Source of the DNA: Glandiceps talaboti
Lineage: Eukaryota > Hemichordata > Enteropneusta > Spengelidae
Direction: 5' to 3'
DNA length: 64,000 nucleotides
Assembly: GCF_964340395.1 (NCBI RefSeq)
Contig: NC_135571.1
Coordinates: 13,938,546-14,002,545 of the forward strand
This document shows, one piece after another, positions 38,245 to 51,545 of this stretch (the stretch's first letter is position 1; each line of letters begins with the position of its first letter). The position numbers and the translations under genes are program-made. The notes beneath the pieces were generated by a model. It did not search any database. It was given only the letters and a program-made list of their open reading frames with translations, and was not told the origin of the DNA.

Positions 38245-41200
38245 ACTTAAGAGTAAATATTAGAAACTGAATGACTGTTATTTCATTGCTTCAATAAGAT
38301 TATACTGTTCTGTTTGATGCATTCCTTTAAGGATGGATCCCCAAGGCCACCCAAGATGGCACGAAAATAGAGGGCAGATGAACATCAGACAGGCAATCAC
38401 AAGTGAAAGAAGTAAGTGAACATTTGGAATTGTAAAATTACTGAAAATGGCCATTAGGTTTTTTGCCAAAACTTGTTTTCTTTTAGCAATGGAAAGTACA
38501 AGTTATCTAAAGAGTCTTTCGTCAGTACTAAGCACATGACAAGCAGTGACAAACTTATGTCACAAGTAGATTGTAGCTGAAGGAAGAAACATTTTGGAGA
38601 TTAGAATAATTATATTATTGGCAGTAATATTTTTCAAAAAGGTCATAGTGAGTAGTGCCAACTTAAGAGTAAATATTAGAATCTGAATGACTGTTATGTC
38701 ATTGCTTCAATAAGATTATACTGTACTTTTTTATTCATTCCTTTCAGGATGGATCCCCAAGGCCACCCAAGATGGCACGAAAATAGAGGGCAGGAGAACA
38801 TCAGACAGCCAATCAGAAGTGAAAGAAGTAAGTGAACATTTGGAATTGTAAAATTACCGAAAATGGGCATTAGGTTTTTTGCCCAAAGTTGTTTTCTTTT
38901 AGCAATGGAAAGTACAAGTTATCTAAAGAGTCTTTCGTCAGTACTAAGCACATGACAAGCAGTGACAATCTTATGTCACAAGTAGATTGTAGCTGAATGA
39001 AGAAACATTTTGGAGATGAGCATAATTATATTATTGGCAGTAATATTTTCAAAAAGGTCATAGTGAGTAGCGGCAACTTAAGAGTAAATATTAGAATCTG
39101 AATGACTGTTATTTCATTGCTTCAATAAGATTATACTGTACTGTTTAATTCATTCCCTTCAGGATGGAACCCCAAGGCCACCCAAGATGGCACGAAAATA
39201 GAGGGCAGATGAACATCAGACAGCCAATCAGAAGTGAAAGAAGTAAGTGAAGATTTGGAATTGTAAAATTACAGAAAATGGACATTGGGTTTTTTGCCCA
39301 AAGTTGTTTTCTTTTACCAATGGAAAGTACAAGTTATCTAAAGAGTCTTTCGTCAGTTCAAAGAACATGAAAAACAGTGACAACCTTATGTCACAAGTAG
39401 ATTGTAACTTAATGAAGAAACATTTTGGAGATTAGAATAATTATATTATTGGCAGTAATATTTTTCAAAAAATTCACAGTGAGTAGCGGCAACTTAAGAG
39501 TAAATATTAGAATCTGAATGACTGTTATTTCCTTGCTTCAATAAGATTATACTGTACTTTTTGATTCATTCCTTTTAGGATGGATCCCCAAGGCCACCCA
39601 AGATGGCACGAAAATAGAGGGCAGATGAACATCAGACAGCCAATCAGAAGTGAAAGAAGTAAGTGAACATTTGGAATTGTAAAATTACTGAAAATGGCCA
39701 TTAGGTTTTTTGCCCAAAGTTGTTTTCTTTTAGCAATGGAAAGTACAAGTTATCTAAAGAGTCTTTCGTCAGTACTAAGCACATGACAAGCAGTGACAAA
39801 CTTATGTCACAAGTAGATTGTAGCTGAAGGAAGAAACATTTTGGAGATTAGCATAATTATATTATTAGCAGTAATATTTTTCAAAAAGGTCATAGTGAGT
39901 AGTGGCAACTTAAGAGTAAATATTAGAATCTGAATGACTGTTATTTCATTGCTTCAATAAGATTATACTGTACTGTTTGATTCATTCCTTTTAGGATGGA
40001 TCCCCAAGGCCACCCAAGATGGCACGAAAATAGAGGGCAGATGAACATCAGACAGCCAATCAGAAGTGAAAGAAGTAAGTGAACATTTGGAATTGTAAAA
40101 TTACTGAAAATGGCCATTAGGTTTTTTGCCCAAAGTTGTTTTCTTTTAGCAATGGAAAGTACAAGTTATCTAAAGAGTCTTTCGTCAGTACTAAGAACAT
40201 GACAAACAGTGACAAACTTATGTCACAAGTAGATTGTAGCTGAATGAAGAAACATTTTGGAGATTAGCATAATTATATTATTGGCAGTAATATTTTTCAA
40301 AAAGGTCATAGTGAGTAGTGGCAACTTAAGAGTAAATATTAGAATCTGAATGACTGTTATTTCATTGCTTCAATAAGATTATACTGTACTGTATGATTCA
40401 TTCCTTTTAGGATGGATCCCCAAGGCCACCCAAGATGGCACGAAAATAGAGGGCAGATGAACATCAGACAGCCAATCAGAAGTGAAAGAAGTAAGTGAAC
40501 ATTTGGAATTGTAAAATTACTGAAAATGGCCATTAGGTTTTTTGCCCAAAGTTGTTTTCTTTTAGCAATGGAAAGTACAAGTTATCTAAAGAGTCTTTCG
40601 TCAGTACTAAGCACATGACAAGCAATGACAAACTTATGTCACAAGTAGATTGTAGCTGAATGAAGAAACATTTTGGAGATTAGAATAATTATATTATTGG
40701 CCGTAATATTTTTCAAAAAGGTCACAGTGAGTAGCGGCAACTTAAGAGTAAATATTAGAATCTGAATGACTGTTATTTATTGCTTCAATAAGATTATACT
40801 GTACTTTTTTATTCATTCCTTTCAGGATGGATCCCCAAGGCCACCCAAGATGGCACGAAAATAGAGGGCAGATGAACATCAGACAGCCAATCAGAAGTGA
40901 AAGAAGTAAGTGAACATTTGGAATTGTAAAATTACCGAAAATGGGCATTAGGTTTTTTGCCCAAAGTTGTTTTCTTTTAGCAATGGAAAGTACAAGTTAT
41001 CTAAAGAGTCTTTCGTCAGTACTAAGCACATGACAAGCAGTGACAAACTAATGTCACAAGTAGATTGTAGCTGAATGAAGAAACATTTTGGAGATTAGCA
41101 TAATTATATTATTGGCAGTAATATTTTTCAAAAAGGTCACAGTGAGTAGCGGCAACTTAAGAGTAAATATTAGAATCTGAATGACTGTTATTTCATTGCT

Positions 41201-41570
41201 TCTATAAGATTATAGTGTACTGTTTGATTCATTCCTTTCAGGATGGATCCCCAAGGCCACCCAAGATGGCACGAAAATAGAGGGCAGATGAACATCAGAC
41301 AGCCAATCAGAAGTGAAAGAAGTAAGTGAACATTTGCAATTGTAAAATTACTGAAAATGGCCATTAGTTTTTATGCCAAAACTTGTTTTCTTTTAGCAAT
41401 GGAAAGTACAAGTTATCTAAAGAGTCTTTCGTCAGTACTAAGCACATGACAAGCAGTGACAATCTTATGTCACAAGTAGATTGTAGCTGAATGAAGAAAC
41501 ATTTTGGAGATTAGCATAATTATATTATTGGCAGTAATATTTTTCAAAAAGGTCATAGTGAGTAGTGGCA
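38245..41570 (+). repeat. Intact 8-monomer higher-order repeat, copy 2 (3,326 bp)
   Basis: Monomers: A 38245, C 38661, D 39076, E 39492, F 39908, G 40324, H 40740, B' 41155. Same length and order as the units at 29101 and 48220. It shares the private CCTTTAAGG variant of its A monomer with 29101 only, so these two units are sisters. Confidence 0.93.
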
Positions 41571-42818
41571 ACTTAAGAGTAAATATTAGAATCTGAATGA
41601 CTGTTATTTCATTGCTTCAATAAGATTATACTGTACTGTTTAATTCATTCCCTTCAGGATGGAACCCCAAGGCCACCCAAGATGGCACGAAAATAGAGGG
41701 CAGATGAACATCAGACAGCCAATCAGAAGTGAAAGAAGTAAGTGAAGATTTGGAATTGTAAAATTACAGAAAATGGACATTGGGTTTTTTGCCCAAAGTT
41801 GTTTTCTTTTACCAATGGAAAGTACAAGTTATCTAAAGAGTCTTTCGTCAGTACAAAGAACATGAAAAACAGTGACAACCTTATGTCACAAGTAGATTGT
41901 AACTTAATGAAGAAACATTTTGGAGATTAGAATAATTATATTATTGGCAGTAATATTTTTCAAAAAATTCACAGTGAGTAGCGGCAACTTAAGAGTAAAT
42001 ATTAGAATCTGAATGACTGTTATTTCCTTGCTTCAATAAGATTATACTGTACTTTTTGATTCATTCCTTTTAGGATGGATCCCCAAGGCCACCCAAGATG
42101 GCACGAAAATAGAGGGCAGATGAACATCAGACAGCCAATCAGAAGTGAAAGAAGTAAGTGAACATTTGGAATTGTAAAATTACTGAAAATCGCCATTAGG
42201 TTTTTTGCCCAAAGTTGTTTTCTTTTAGCAATGGAAAGTACAAGTTATCTAAAGAGTCTTTCGTCAGTACTAAGCACATGACAAGCAGTGACAAACTTAT
42301 GTCACAAGTAGATTGTAGCTGAAGGAAGAAACATTTTGGAGATGAGCATAATTATATTATTAGCAGTAATATTTTTCAAAAAGGTCATAGTGAGTAGTGG
42401 CAACTTAAGAGTAAATATTAGAATCTGAATGACTGTTATTTCATTGCTTCAATAAGATTATACTGTACTGTTTGATTCATTCCTTTTAGGATGGATCCCC
42501 AAGGCCACCCAAGATGGCACGAAAATAGAGGGCAGATGAACATCAGACAGCCAATCAGAAGTGAAAGAAGTAAGTGAACATTTGGAATTGTAAAATTACT
42601 GAAAATGGCCATTAGGTTTTTTGCCCAAAGTTGTTTTCTTTTAGCAATGGAAAGTACAAGTTATCTAAAGAGTCTTTCGTCAGTACTAAGAACATGACAA
42701 ACAGTGACAAACTTATGTCACAAGTAGATTGTAGCTGAATGAAGAAACATTTTGGAGATTAGCATAATTATATTATTGGCAGTAATATTTTTCAAAAAGG
42801 TCATAGTGAGTAGTGGCA

Positions 42819-44480
42819 ACTTAAGAGTAAATATTAGAATCTGAATGACTGTTATTTCATTGCTTCAATAAGATTATACTGTACTGTATGATTCATTCCT
42901 TTTAGGATGGATCCCCAAGGCCACCCAAGATGGCACGAAAATAGAGGGCAGATGAACATCAGACAGCCAATCAGAAGTGAAAGAAGTAAGTGAACATTTG
43001 GAATTGTAAAATTACTGAAAATGGCCATTAGGTTTTTTGCCCAAAGTTGTTTTCTTTTAGCAATGGAAAGTACAAGTTATCTAAAGAGTCTTTCGTCAGT
43101 ACTAAGCACATGACAAGCAATGACAAACTTATGTCACAAGTAGATTGTAGCTGAATGAATCAACATTTTGGAGATTAGAATAATTATATTATTGGCCGTA
43201 ATATTTTTCAAAAAGGTCACAGTGAGTAGCGGCAACTTAAGAGTAAATATTAGAATCTGAATGACTGTTATTTATTGCTTCAATAAGATTATACTGTACT
43301 TTTTTATTCATTCCTTTCAGGATGGATCCCCAAGGCCACCCAAGATGGCACGAAAATAGAGGGCAGGAGAACATCAGACAGCCAATCAGAAGTGAAAGAA
43401 GTAAGTGAACATTTGGAATTGTAAAATTACCGAAAATGGGCATTAGGTTTTTTGCCCAAAGTTGTTTTCTTTTAGCAATGGAAAGTACAAGTTATCTAAA
43501 GAGTCTTTCGTCAGTACTAAGCACATGACAAGCAGTGACAAACTTATGTCACAAGTAGATTGTAGCTGAAGGAAGAAACATTTTGGAGATGAGCATAATT
43601 ATATTATTAGCAGTAATATTTTTCAAAAAGGTCATAGTGAGTAGTGGCAACTTAAGAGTAAATATTAGAATCTGAATGACTGTTATTTCATTGCTTCAAT
43701 AAGATTATACTGTACTGTATGATTCATTCCTTTTAGGATGGATCCCCAAGGCCACCCAAGATGGCACGAAAATAGAGGGCAGATGAACATCAGACAGCCA
43801 ATCAGAAGTGAAAGAAGTAAGTGAACATTTGGAATTGTAAAATTACTGAAAATGGCCATTAGGTTTTTTGCCCAAAGTTGTTTTCTTTTAGCAATGGAAA
43901 GTACAAGTTATCTAAAGAGTCTTTCGTCAGTACTAAGCACATGACAAGCAATGACAAACTTATGTCACAAGTAGATTGTAGCTGAATGAATCAACATTTT
44001 GGAGATTAGAATAATTATATTATTGGCCGTAATATTTTTCAAAAAGGTCACAGTGAGTAGCGGCAACTTAAGAGTAAATATTAGAATCTGAATGACTGTT
44101 ATTTATTGCTTCAATAAGATTATACTGTACTTTTTTATTCATTCCTTTCAGGATGGATCCCCAAGGCCACCCAAGATGGCACGAAAATAGAGGGCAGGAG
44201 AACATCAGACAGCCAATCAGAAGTGAAAGAAGTAAGTGAACATTTGGAATTGTAAAATTACCGAAAATGGGCATTAGGTTTTTTGCCCAAAGTTGTTTTC
44301 TTTTAGCAATGGAAAGTACAAGTTATCTAAAGAGTCTTTCGTCAGTACTAAGCACATGACAAGCAGTGACAAACTTATGTCACAAGTAGATTGTAGCTGA
44401 AGGAAGAAACATTTTGGAGATGAGCATAATTATATTATTAGCAGTAATATTTTTCAAAAAGGTCATAGTGAGTAGTGGCA
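42819..44480 (+). repeat. Tandemly doubled G - H/E pair
   Basis: G 42819 and H/E 43235 are followed by G 43650 and H/E 44066. Both H/E copies have an H head (TTATTTATTGC, ACCGAAAATGGGC) and an E end (GCTGAAGGAAG, GGAGATGAGC, TTATTAGCAG). A sequential duplication of a two-monomer segment explains this best. Confidence 0.84.
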
Positions 44481-45726
44481 ACTTAAGAGTAAATATTAGA
44501 ATCTGAATGACTGTTATTTCATTGCTTCAATAAGATTATACTGTACTGTTTGATTCATTCCTTTTAGGATGGATCCCCAAGGCCACCCAAGATGGCACGA
44601 AAATAGAGGGCAGATGAACATCAGACAGCCAATCAGAAGTGAAAGAAGTAAGTGAACATTTGGAATTGTAAAATTACTGAAAATGGCCATTAGGTTTTTT
44701 GCCCAAAGTTGTTTTCTTTTAGCAATGGAAAGTACAAGTTATCTAAAGAGTCTTTCGTCAGTACTAAGAACATGACAAACAGTGACAAACTTATGTCACA
44801 AGTAGATTGTAGCTGAATGAAGAAACATTTTGGAGATTAGCATAATTATATTATTGGCAGTAATATTTTTCAAAAAGGTCATAGTGAGTAGTGGCAACTT
44901 AAGAGTAAATATTAGAATCTGAATGACTGTTATTTCATTGCTTCAATAAGATTATACTGTACTGTATGATTCATTCCTTTTAGGATGGATCCCCAAGGCC
45001 ACCCAAGATGGCACGAAAATAGAGGGCAGATGAACATCAGACAGCCAATCAGAAGTGAAAGAAGTAAGTGAACATTTGGAATTGTAAAATTACTGAAAAT
45101 GGCCATTAGGTTTTTTGCCCAAAGTTGTTTTCTTTTAGCAATGGAAAGTACAAGTTATCTAAAGAGTCTTTCGTCAGTACTAAGCACATGACAAGCAATG
45201 ACAAACTTATGTCACAAGTAGATTGTAGCTGAATGAATCAACATTTTGGAGATTAGAATAATTATATTATTGGCCGTAATATTTTTCAAAAAGGTCACAG
45301 TGAGTAGCGGCAACTTAAGAGTAAATATTAGAATCTGAATGACTGTTATTTATTGCTTCAATAAGATTATACTGTACTTTTTTATTCATTCCTTTCAGGA
45401 TGGATCCCCAAGGCCACCCAAGATGGCACGAAAATAGAGGGCAGGAGAACATCAGACAGCCAATCAGAAGTGAAAGAAGTAAGTGAACATTTGGAATTGT
45501 AAAATTACCGAAAATGGGCATTAGGTTTTTTGCCCAAAGTTGTTTTCTTTTAGCAATGGAAAGTACAAGTTATCTAAAGAGTCTTTCGTCAGTACTAAGC
45601 ACATGACAAGCAGTGACAATCTTATGTCACAAGTAGATTGTAGCTGAATGAAGAAACATTTTGGAGATTAGCATAATTATATTATTGGCAGTAATATTTT
45701 CAAAAAGGTCATAGTGAGTAGTGGCA

Positions 45727-48700
45727 ACTTAAGAGTAAATATTAGAAACTGAATGACTGTTATTTCATTGCTTCAATAAGATTATACTGTTCTGTTTGAT
45801 GCATTCCTTTCAGGATGGATCCCCAAGGCCACCCAAGATGGCACGAAAATAGAGGGCAGATGAACATCAGACAGGCAATCACAAGTGAAAGAAGTAAGTG
45901 AACATTTGGAATTGTAAAATTACTGAAAATGGCCATTAGGTTTTTTGCCCAAAGTTGTTTTCTTTTAGCAATGGAAAGTACAAGTTATCTAAAGAGTCTT
46001 TCGTCAGTACTAAGCACATGACAAGCAGTGACAAACTTATGTCACAAGTAGATTGTAGCTGAAGGAAGAAACATTTTGGAGATTAGAATAATTATATTAT
46101 TGGCAGTAATATTTTTCAAAAAGGTCATAGTGAGTAGTGCCAACTTAAGAGTAAATATTAGAATCTGAATGACTGTTATGTCATTGCTTCAATAAGATTA
46201 TACTGTACTTTTTTATTCATTCCTTTCAGGATGGATCCCCAAGGCCACCCAAGATGGCACGAAAATAGAGGGCAGGAGAACATCAGACAGCCAATCAGAA
46301 GTGAAAGAAGTAAGTGAACATTTGGAATTGTAAAATTACCGAAAATGGGCATTAGGTTTTTTGCCCAAAGTTGTTTTCTTTTAGCAATGGAAAGTACAAG
46401 TTATCTAAAGAGTCTTTCGTCAGTACTAAGCACATGACAAGCAGTGACAATCTTATGTCACAAGTAGATTGTAGCTGAATGAAGAAACATTTTGGAGATT
46501 AGCATAATTATATTATTGGCAGTAATATTTTCAAAAAGGTCATAGTGAGTAGTGGCAACTTAAGAGTAAATATTAGAAACTGAATGACTGTTATTTCATT
46601 GCTTCAATAAGATTATACTGTTCTGTTTGATGCATTCCTTTCAGGATGGATCCCCAAGGCCACCCAAGATGGCACGAAAATAGAGGGCAGATGAACATCA
46701 GACAGGCAATCACAAGTGAAAGAAGTAAGTGAACATTTGGAATTGTAAAATTACTGAAAATGGCCATTAGGTTTTTTGCCAAAACTTGTTTTCTTTTAGC
46801 AATGGAAAGTACAAGTTATCTAAAGAGTCTTTCGTCAGTACTAAGCACATGACAAGCAGTGACAAACTTATGTCACAAGTAGATTGTAGCTGAAGGAAGA
46901 AACATTTTGGAGATTAGAATAATTATATTATTGGCAGTAATATTTTTCAAAAAGGTCATAGTGAGTAGTGCCAACTTAAGAGTAAATATTAGAATCTGAA
47001 TGACTGTTATGTCATTGCTTCAATAAGATTATACTGTACTTTTTTATTCATTCCTTTCAGGATGGATCCCCAAGGCCACCCAAGATGGCACGAAAATAGA
47101 GGGCAGGAGAACATCAGACAGCCAATCAGAAGTGAAAGAAGTAAGTGAACATTTGGAATTGTAAAATTACCGAAAATGGGCATTAGGTTTTTTGCCCAAA
47201 GTTGTTTTCTTTTAGCAATGGAAAGTACAAGTTATCTAAAGAGTCTTTCGTCAGTACTAAGCACATGACAAGCAGTGACAATCTTATGTCACAAGTAGAT
47301 TGTAGCTGAATGAAGAAACATTTTGGAGATGAGCATAATTATATTATTGGCAGTAATATTTTCAAAAAGGTCATAGTGAGTAGCGGCAACTTAAGAGTAA
47401 ATATTAGAATCTGAATGACTGTTATTTCATTGCTTCAATAAGATTATACTGTACTGTTTAATTCATTCCCTTCAGGATGGAACCCCAAGGCCACCCAAGA
47501 TGGCACGAAAATAGAGGGCAGATGAACATCAGACAGCCAATCAGAAGTGAAAGAAGTAAGTGAAGATTTGGAATTGTAAAATTACAGAAAATGGACATTG
47601 GGTTTTTTGCCCAAAGTTGTTTTCTTTTACCAATGGAAAGTACAAGTTATCTAAAGAGTCTTTCGTCAGTTCAAAGAACATGAAAAACAGTGACAACCTT
47701 ATGTCACAAGTAGATTGTAACTTAATGAAGAAACATTTTGGAGATTAGAATAATTATATTATTGGCAGTAATATTTTTCAAAAAATTCACAGTGAGTAGC
47801 GGCAACTTAAGAGTAAATATTAGAATCTGAATGACTGTTATTTCCTTGCTTCAATAAGATTATACTGTACTTTTTGATTCATTCCTTTTAGGATGGATCC
47901 CCAAGGCCACCCAAGATGGCACGAAAATAGAGGGCAGATGAACATCAGACAGCCAATCAGAAGTGAAAGAAGTAAGTGAACATTTGGAATTGTAAAATTA
48001 CTGAAAATGGCCATTAGGTTTTTTGCCCAAAGTTGTTTTCTTTTAGCAATGGAAAGTACAAGTTATCTAAAGAGTCTTTCGTCAGTACTAAGCACATGAC
48101 AAGCAGTGACAATCTTATGTCACAAGTAGATTGTAGCTGAATGAAGAAACATTTTGGAGATTAGCATAATTATATTATTGGCAGTAATATTTTCAAAAAG
48201 GTCATAGTGAGTAGTGGCAACTTAAGAGTAAATATTAGAAACTGAATGACTGTTATTTCATTGCTTCAATAAGATTATACTGTTCTGTTTGATGCATTCC
48301 TTTCAGGATGGATCCCCAAGGCCACCCAAGATGGCACGAAAATAGAGGGCAGATGAACATCAGACAGGCAATCACAAGTGAAAGAAGTAAGTGAACATTT
48401 GGAATTGTAAAATTACTGAAAATGGCCATTAGGTTTTTTGCCAAAACTTGTTTTCTTTTAGCAATGGAAAGTACAAGTTATCTAAAGAGTCTTTCGTCAG
48501 TACTAAGCACATGACAAGCAGTGACAAACTTATGTCACAAGTAGATTGTAGCTGAAGGAAGAAACATTTTGGAGATTAGAATAATTATATTATTGGCAGT
48601 AATATTTTTCAAAAATGTCATAGTGAGTAGTGCCAACTTAAGAGTAAATATTAGAATCTGAATGACTGTTATGTCATTGCTTCAATAAGATTATACTGTA

Positions 48701-51129
48701 CTTTTTTATTCATTCCTTTCAGGATGGATCCCCAAGGCCACCCAAGATGGCACGAAAATAGAGGGCAGGAGAACATCAGACAGCCAATCAGAAGTGAAAG
48801 AAGTAAGTGAACATTTGGAATTGTAAAATTACCGAAAATGGGCATTAGGTTTTTTGCCCAAAGTTGTTTTCTTTTAGCAATGGAAAGTACAAGTTATCTA
48901 AAGAGTCTTTCGTCAGTACTAAGCACATGACAAGCAGTGACAATCTTATGTCACAAGTAGATTGTAGCTGAATGAAGAAACATTTTGGAGATGAGCATAA
49001 TTATATTATTGGCAGTAATATTTTCAAAAAGGTCATAGTGAGTAGCGGCAACTTAAGAGTAAATATTAGAATCTGAATGACTGTTATTTCATTGCTTCAA
49101 TAAGATTATACTGTACTGTTTAATTCATTCCCTTCAGGATGGAACCCCAAGGCCACCCAAGATGGCACGAAAATAGAGGGCAGATGAACATCAGACAGCC
49201 AATCAGAAGTGAAAGAAGTAAGTGAAGATTTGGAATTGTAAAATTACAGAAAATGGACATTGGGTTTTTTGCCCAAAGTTGTTTTCTTTTACCAATGGAA
49301 AGTACAAGTTATCTAAAGAGTCTTTCGTCAGTTCAAAGAACATGAAAAACAGTGACAACCTTATGTCACAAGTAGATTGTAACTTAATGAAGAAACATTT
49401 TGGAGATTAGAATAATTATATTATTGGCAGTAATATTTTTCAAAAAATTCACAGTGAGTAGCGGCAACTTAAGAGTAAATATTAGAATCTGAATGACTGT
49501 TATTTCCTTGCTTCAATAAGATTATACTGTACTTTTTGATTCATTCCTTTTAGGATGGATCCCCAAGGCCACCCAAGATGGCACGAAAATAGAGGGCAGA
49601 TGAACATCAGACAGCCAATCAGAAGTGAAAGAAGTAAGTGAACATTTGGAATTGTAAAATTACTGAAAATGGCCATTAGGTTTTTTGCCCAAAGTTGTTT
49701 TCTTTTAGCAATGGAAAGTACAAGTTATCTAAAGAGTCTTTCGTCAGTACTAAGCACATGACAAGCAGTGACAAACTTATGTCACAAGTAGATTGTAGCT
49801 GAAGGAAGAAACATTTTGGAGATTAGCATAATTATATTATTAGCAGTAATATTTTTCAAAAAGGTCATAGTGAGTAGTGGCAACTTAAGAGTAAATATTA
49901 GAATCTGAATGACTGTTATTTCATTGCTTCAATAAGATTATACTGTACTGTTTGATTCATTCCTTTTAGGATGGATCCCCAAGGCCACCCAAGATGGCAC
50001 GAAAATAGAGGGCAGATGAACATCAGACAGCCAATCAGAAGTGAAAGAAGTAAGTGAACATTTGGAATTGTAAAATTACTGAAAATGGCCATTAGGTTTT
50101 TTGCCCAAAGTTGTTTTCTTTTAGCAATGGAAAGTACAAGTTATCTAAAGAGTCTTTCGTCAGTACTAAGAACATGACAAACAGTGACAAACTTATGTCA
50201 CAAGTAGATTGTAGCTGAATGAAGAAACATTTTGGAGATTAGCATAATTATATTATTGGCAGTAATATTTTTCAAAAAGGTCATAGTGAGTAGTGGCAAC
50301 TTAAGAGTAAATATTAGAATCTGAATGACTGTTATTTCATTGCTTCAATAAGTTTATACTGTACTGTATGATTCATTCCTTTTAGGATGGATCCCCAAGG
50401 CCACCCAAGATGGCACGAAAATAGAGGGCAGATGAACATCAGACAGCCAATCAGAAGTGAAAGAAGTAAGTGAACATTTGGAATTGTAAAATTACTGAAA
50501 ATGGCCATTAGGTTTTTTGCCCAAAGTTGTTTTCTTTTAGCAATGGAAAGTACAAGTTATCTAAAGAGTCTTTCGTCAGTACTAAGCACATGACAAGCAA
50601 TGACAAACTTATGTCACAAGTAGATTGTAGCTGAATGAAGAAACATTTTGGAGATTAGAATAATTATATTATTGGCCGTAATATTTTTCAAAAAGGTCAC
50701 AGTGAGTAGCGGCAACTTAAGAGTAAATATTAGAATCTGAATGACTGTTATTTATTGCTTCAATAAGATTATACTGTACTTTTTTATTCATTCCTTTCAG
50801 GATGGATCCCCAAGGCCACCCAAGATGGCACGAAAATAGAGGGCAGATGAACATCAGACAGCCAATCAGAAGTGAAAGAAGTAAGTGAACATTTGGAATT
50901 GTAAAATTACCGAAAATGGGCATTAGGTTTTTTGCCCAAAGTTGTTTTCTTTTAGCAATGGAAAGTACAAGTTATCTAAAGAGTCTTTCGTCAGTACTAA
51001 GCACATGACAAGCAGTGACAAACTAATGTCACAAGTAGATTGTAGCTGAATGAAGAAACATTTTGGAGATTAGCATAATTATATTATTGGCAGTAATATT
51101 TTTCAAAAAGGTCACAGTGAGTAGCGGCA
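45727..51129 (+). repeat. Composite large unit III, first 13 monomers
   Basis: Monomers: A 45727, C 46143, A 46558, C 46974, D 47389, E with H-like 3' end 47805, A 48220, C 48636, D 49051, E 49467, F 49883, G 50299, H 50715. The order matches 35752-41154 one for one, at a distance of 24 monomers. After the following B' monomer at 51130 the order changes to G-H. Confidence 0.9.
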
Positions 51130-51545
51130 ACTTAAGAGTAAATATTAGAATCTGAATGACTGTTATTTCATTGCTTCTATAAGATTATAGTGTACTGTTT
51201 GATTCATTCCTTTCAGGATGGATCCCCAAGGCCACCCAAGATGGCACGAAAATAGAGGGCAGATGAACATCAGACAGCCAATCAGAAGTGAAAGAAGTAA
51301 GTGAACATTTGCAATTGTAAAATTACTGAAAATGGCCATTAGTTTTTATGCCAAAACTTGTTTTCTTTTAGCAATGGAAAGTACAAGTTATCTAAAGAGT
51401 CTTTCGTCAGTACTAAGCACATGACAAGCAGTGACAATCTTATGTCACAAGTAGATTGTAGCTGAATGAAGAAACATTTTGGAGATTAGCATAATTATAT
51501 TATTGGCAGTAATATTTTTCAAAAAGGTCATAGTGAGTAGTGGCA
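48220..51545 (+). repeat. Intact 8-monomer higher-order repeat, copy 3 (3,326 bp)
   Basis: Monomers: A 48220, C 48636, D 49051, E 49467, F 49883, G 50299, H 50715, B' 51130. The A monomer has the common CCTTTCAGG, not the CCTTTAAGG of the other two units. Private changes here include AAAAATGTCATAG just before the C monomer (near 48615) and AATAAGTTTATAC in the G monomer (near 50350). Confidence 0.92.

Larger units (their letters stand above)
35752..45726 (+). repeat. Composite large unit II, 24 monomers (9,975 bp)
   Basis: Monomers: A 35752, C 36168, A 36583, C 36999, D 37414, E with H-like 3' end 37830, the intact 8-mer 38245-41570, D 41571, E 41987, F 42403, G 42819, H/E 43235, G 43650, H/E 44066, F 44481, G 44897, H 45313. 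The G-H/E pair is itself tandemly doubled (42819-43649 and 43650-44480). Confidence 0.9.
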
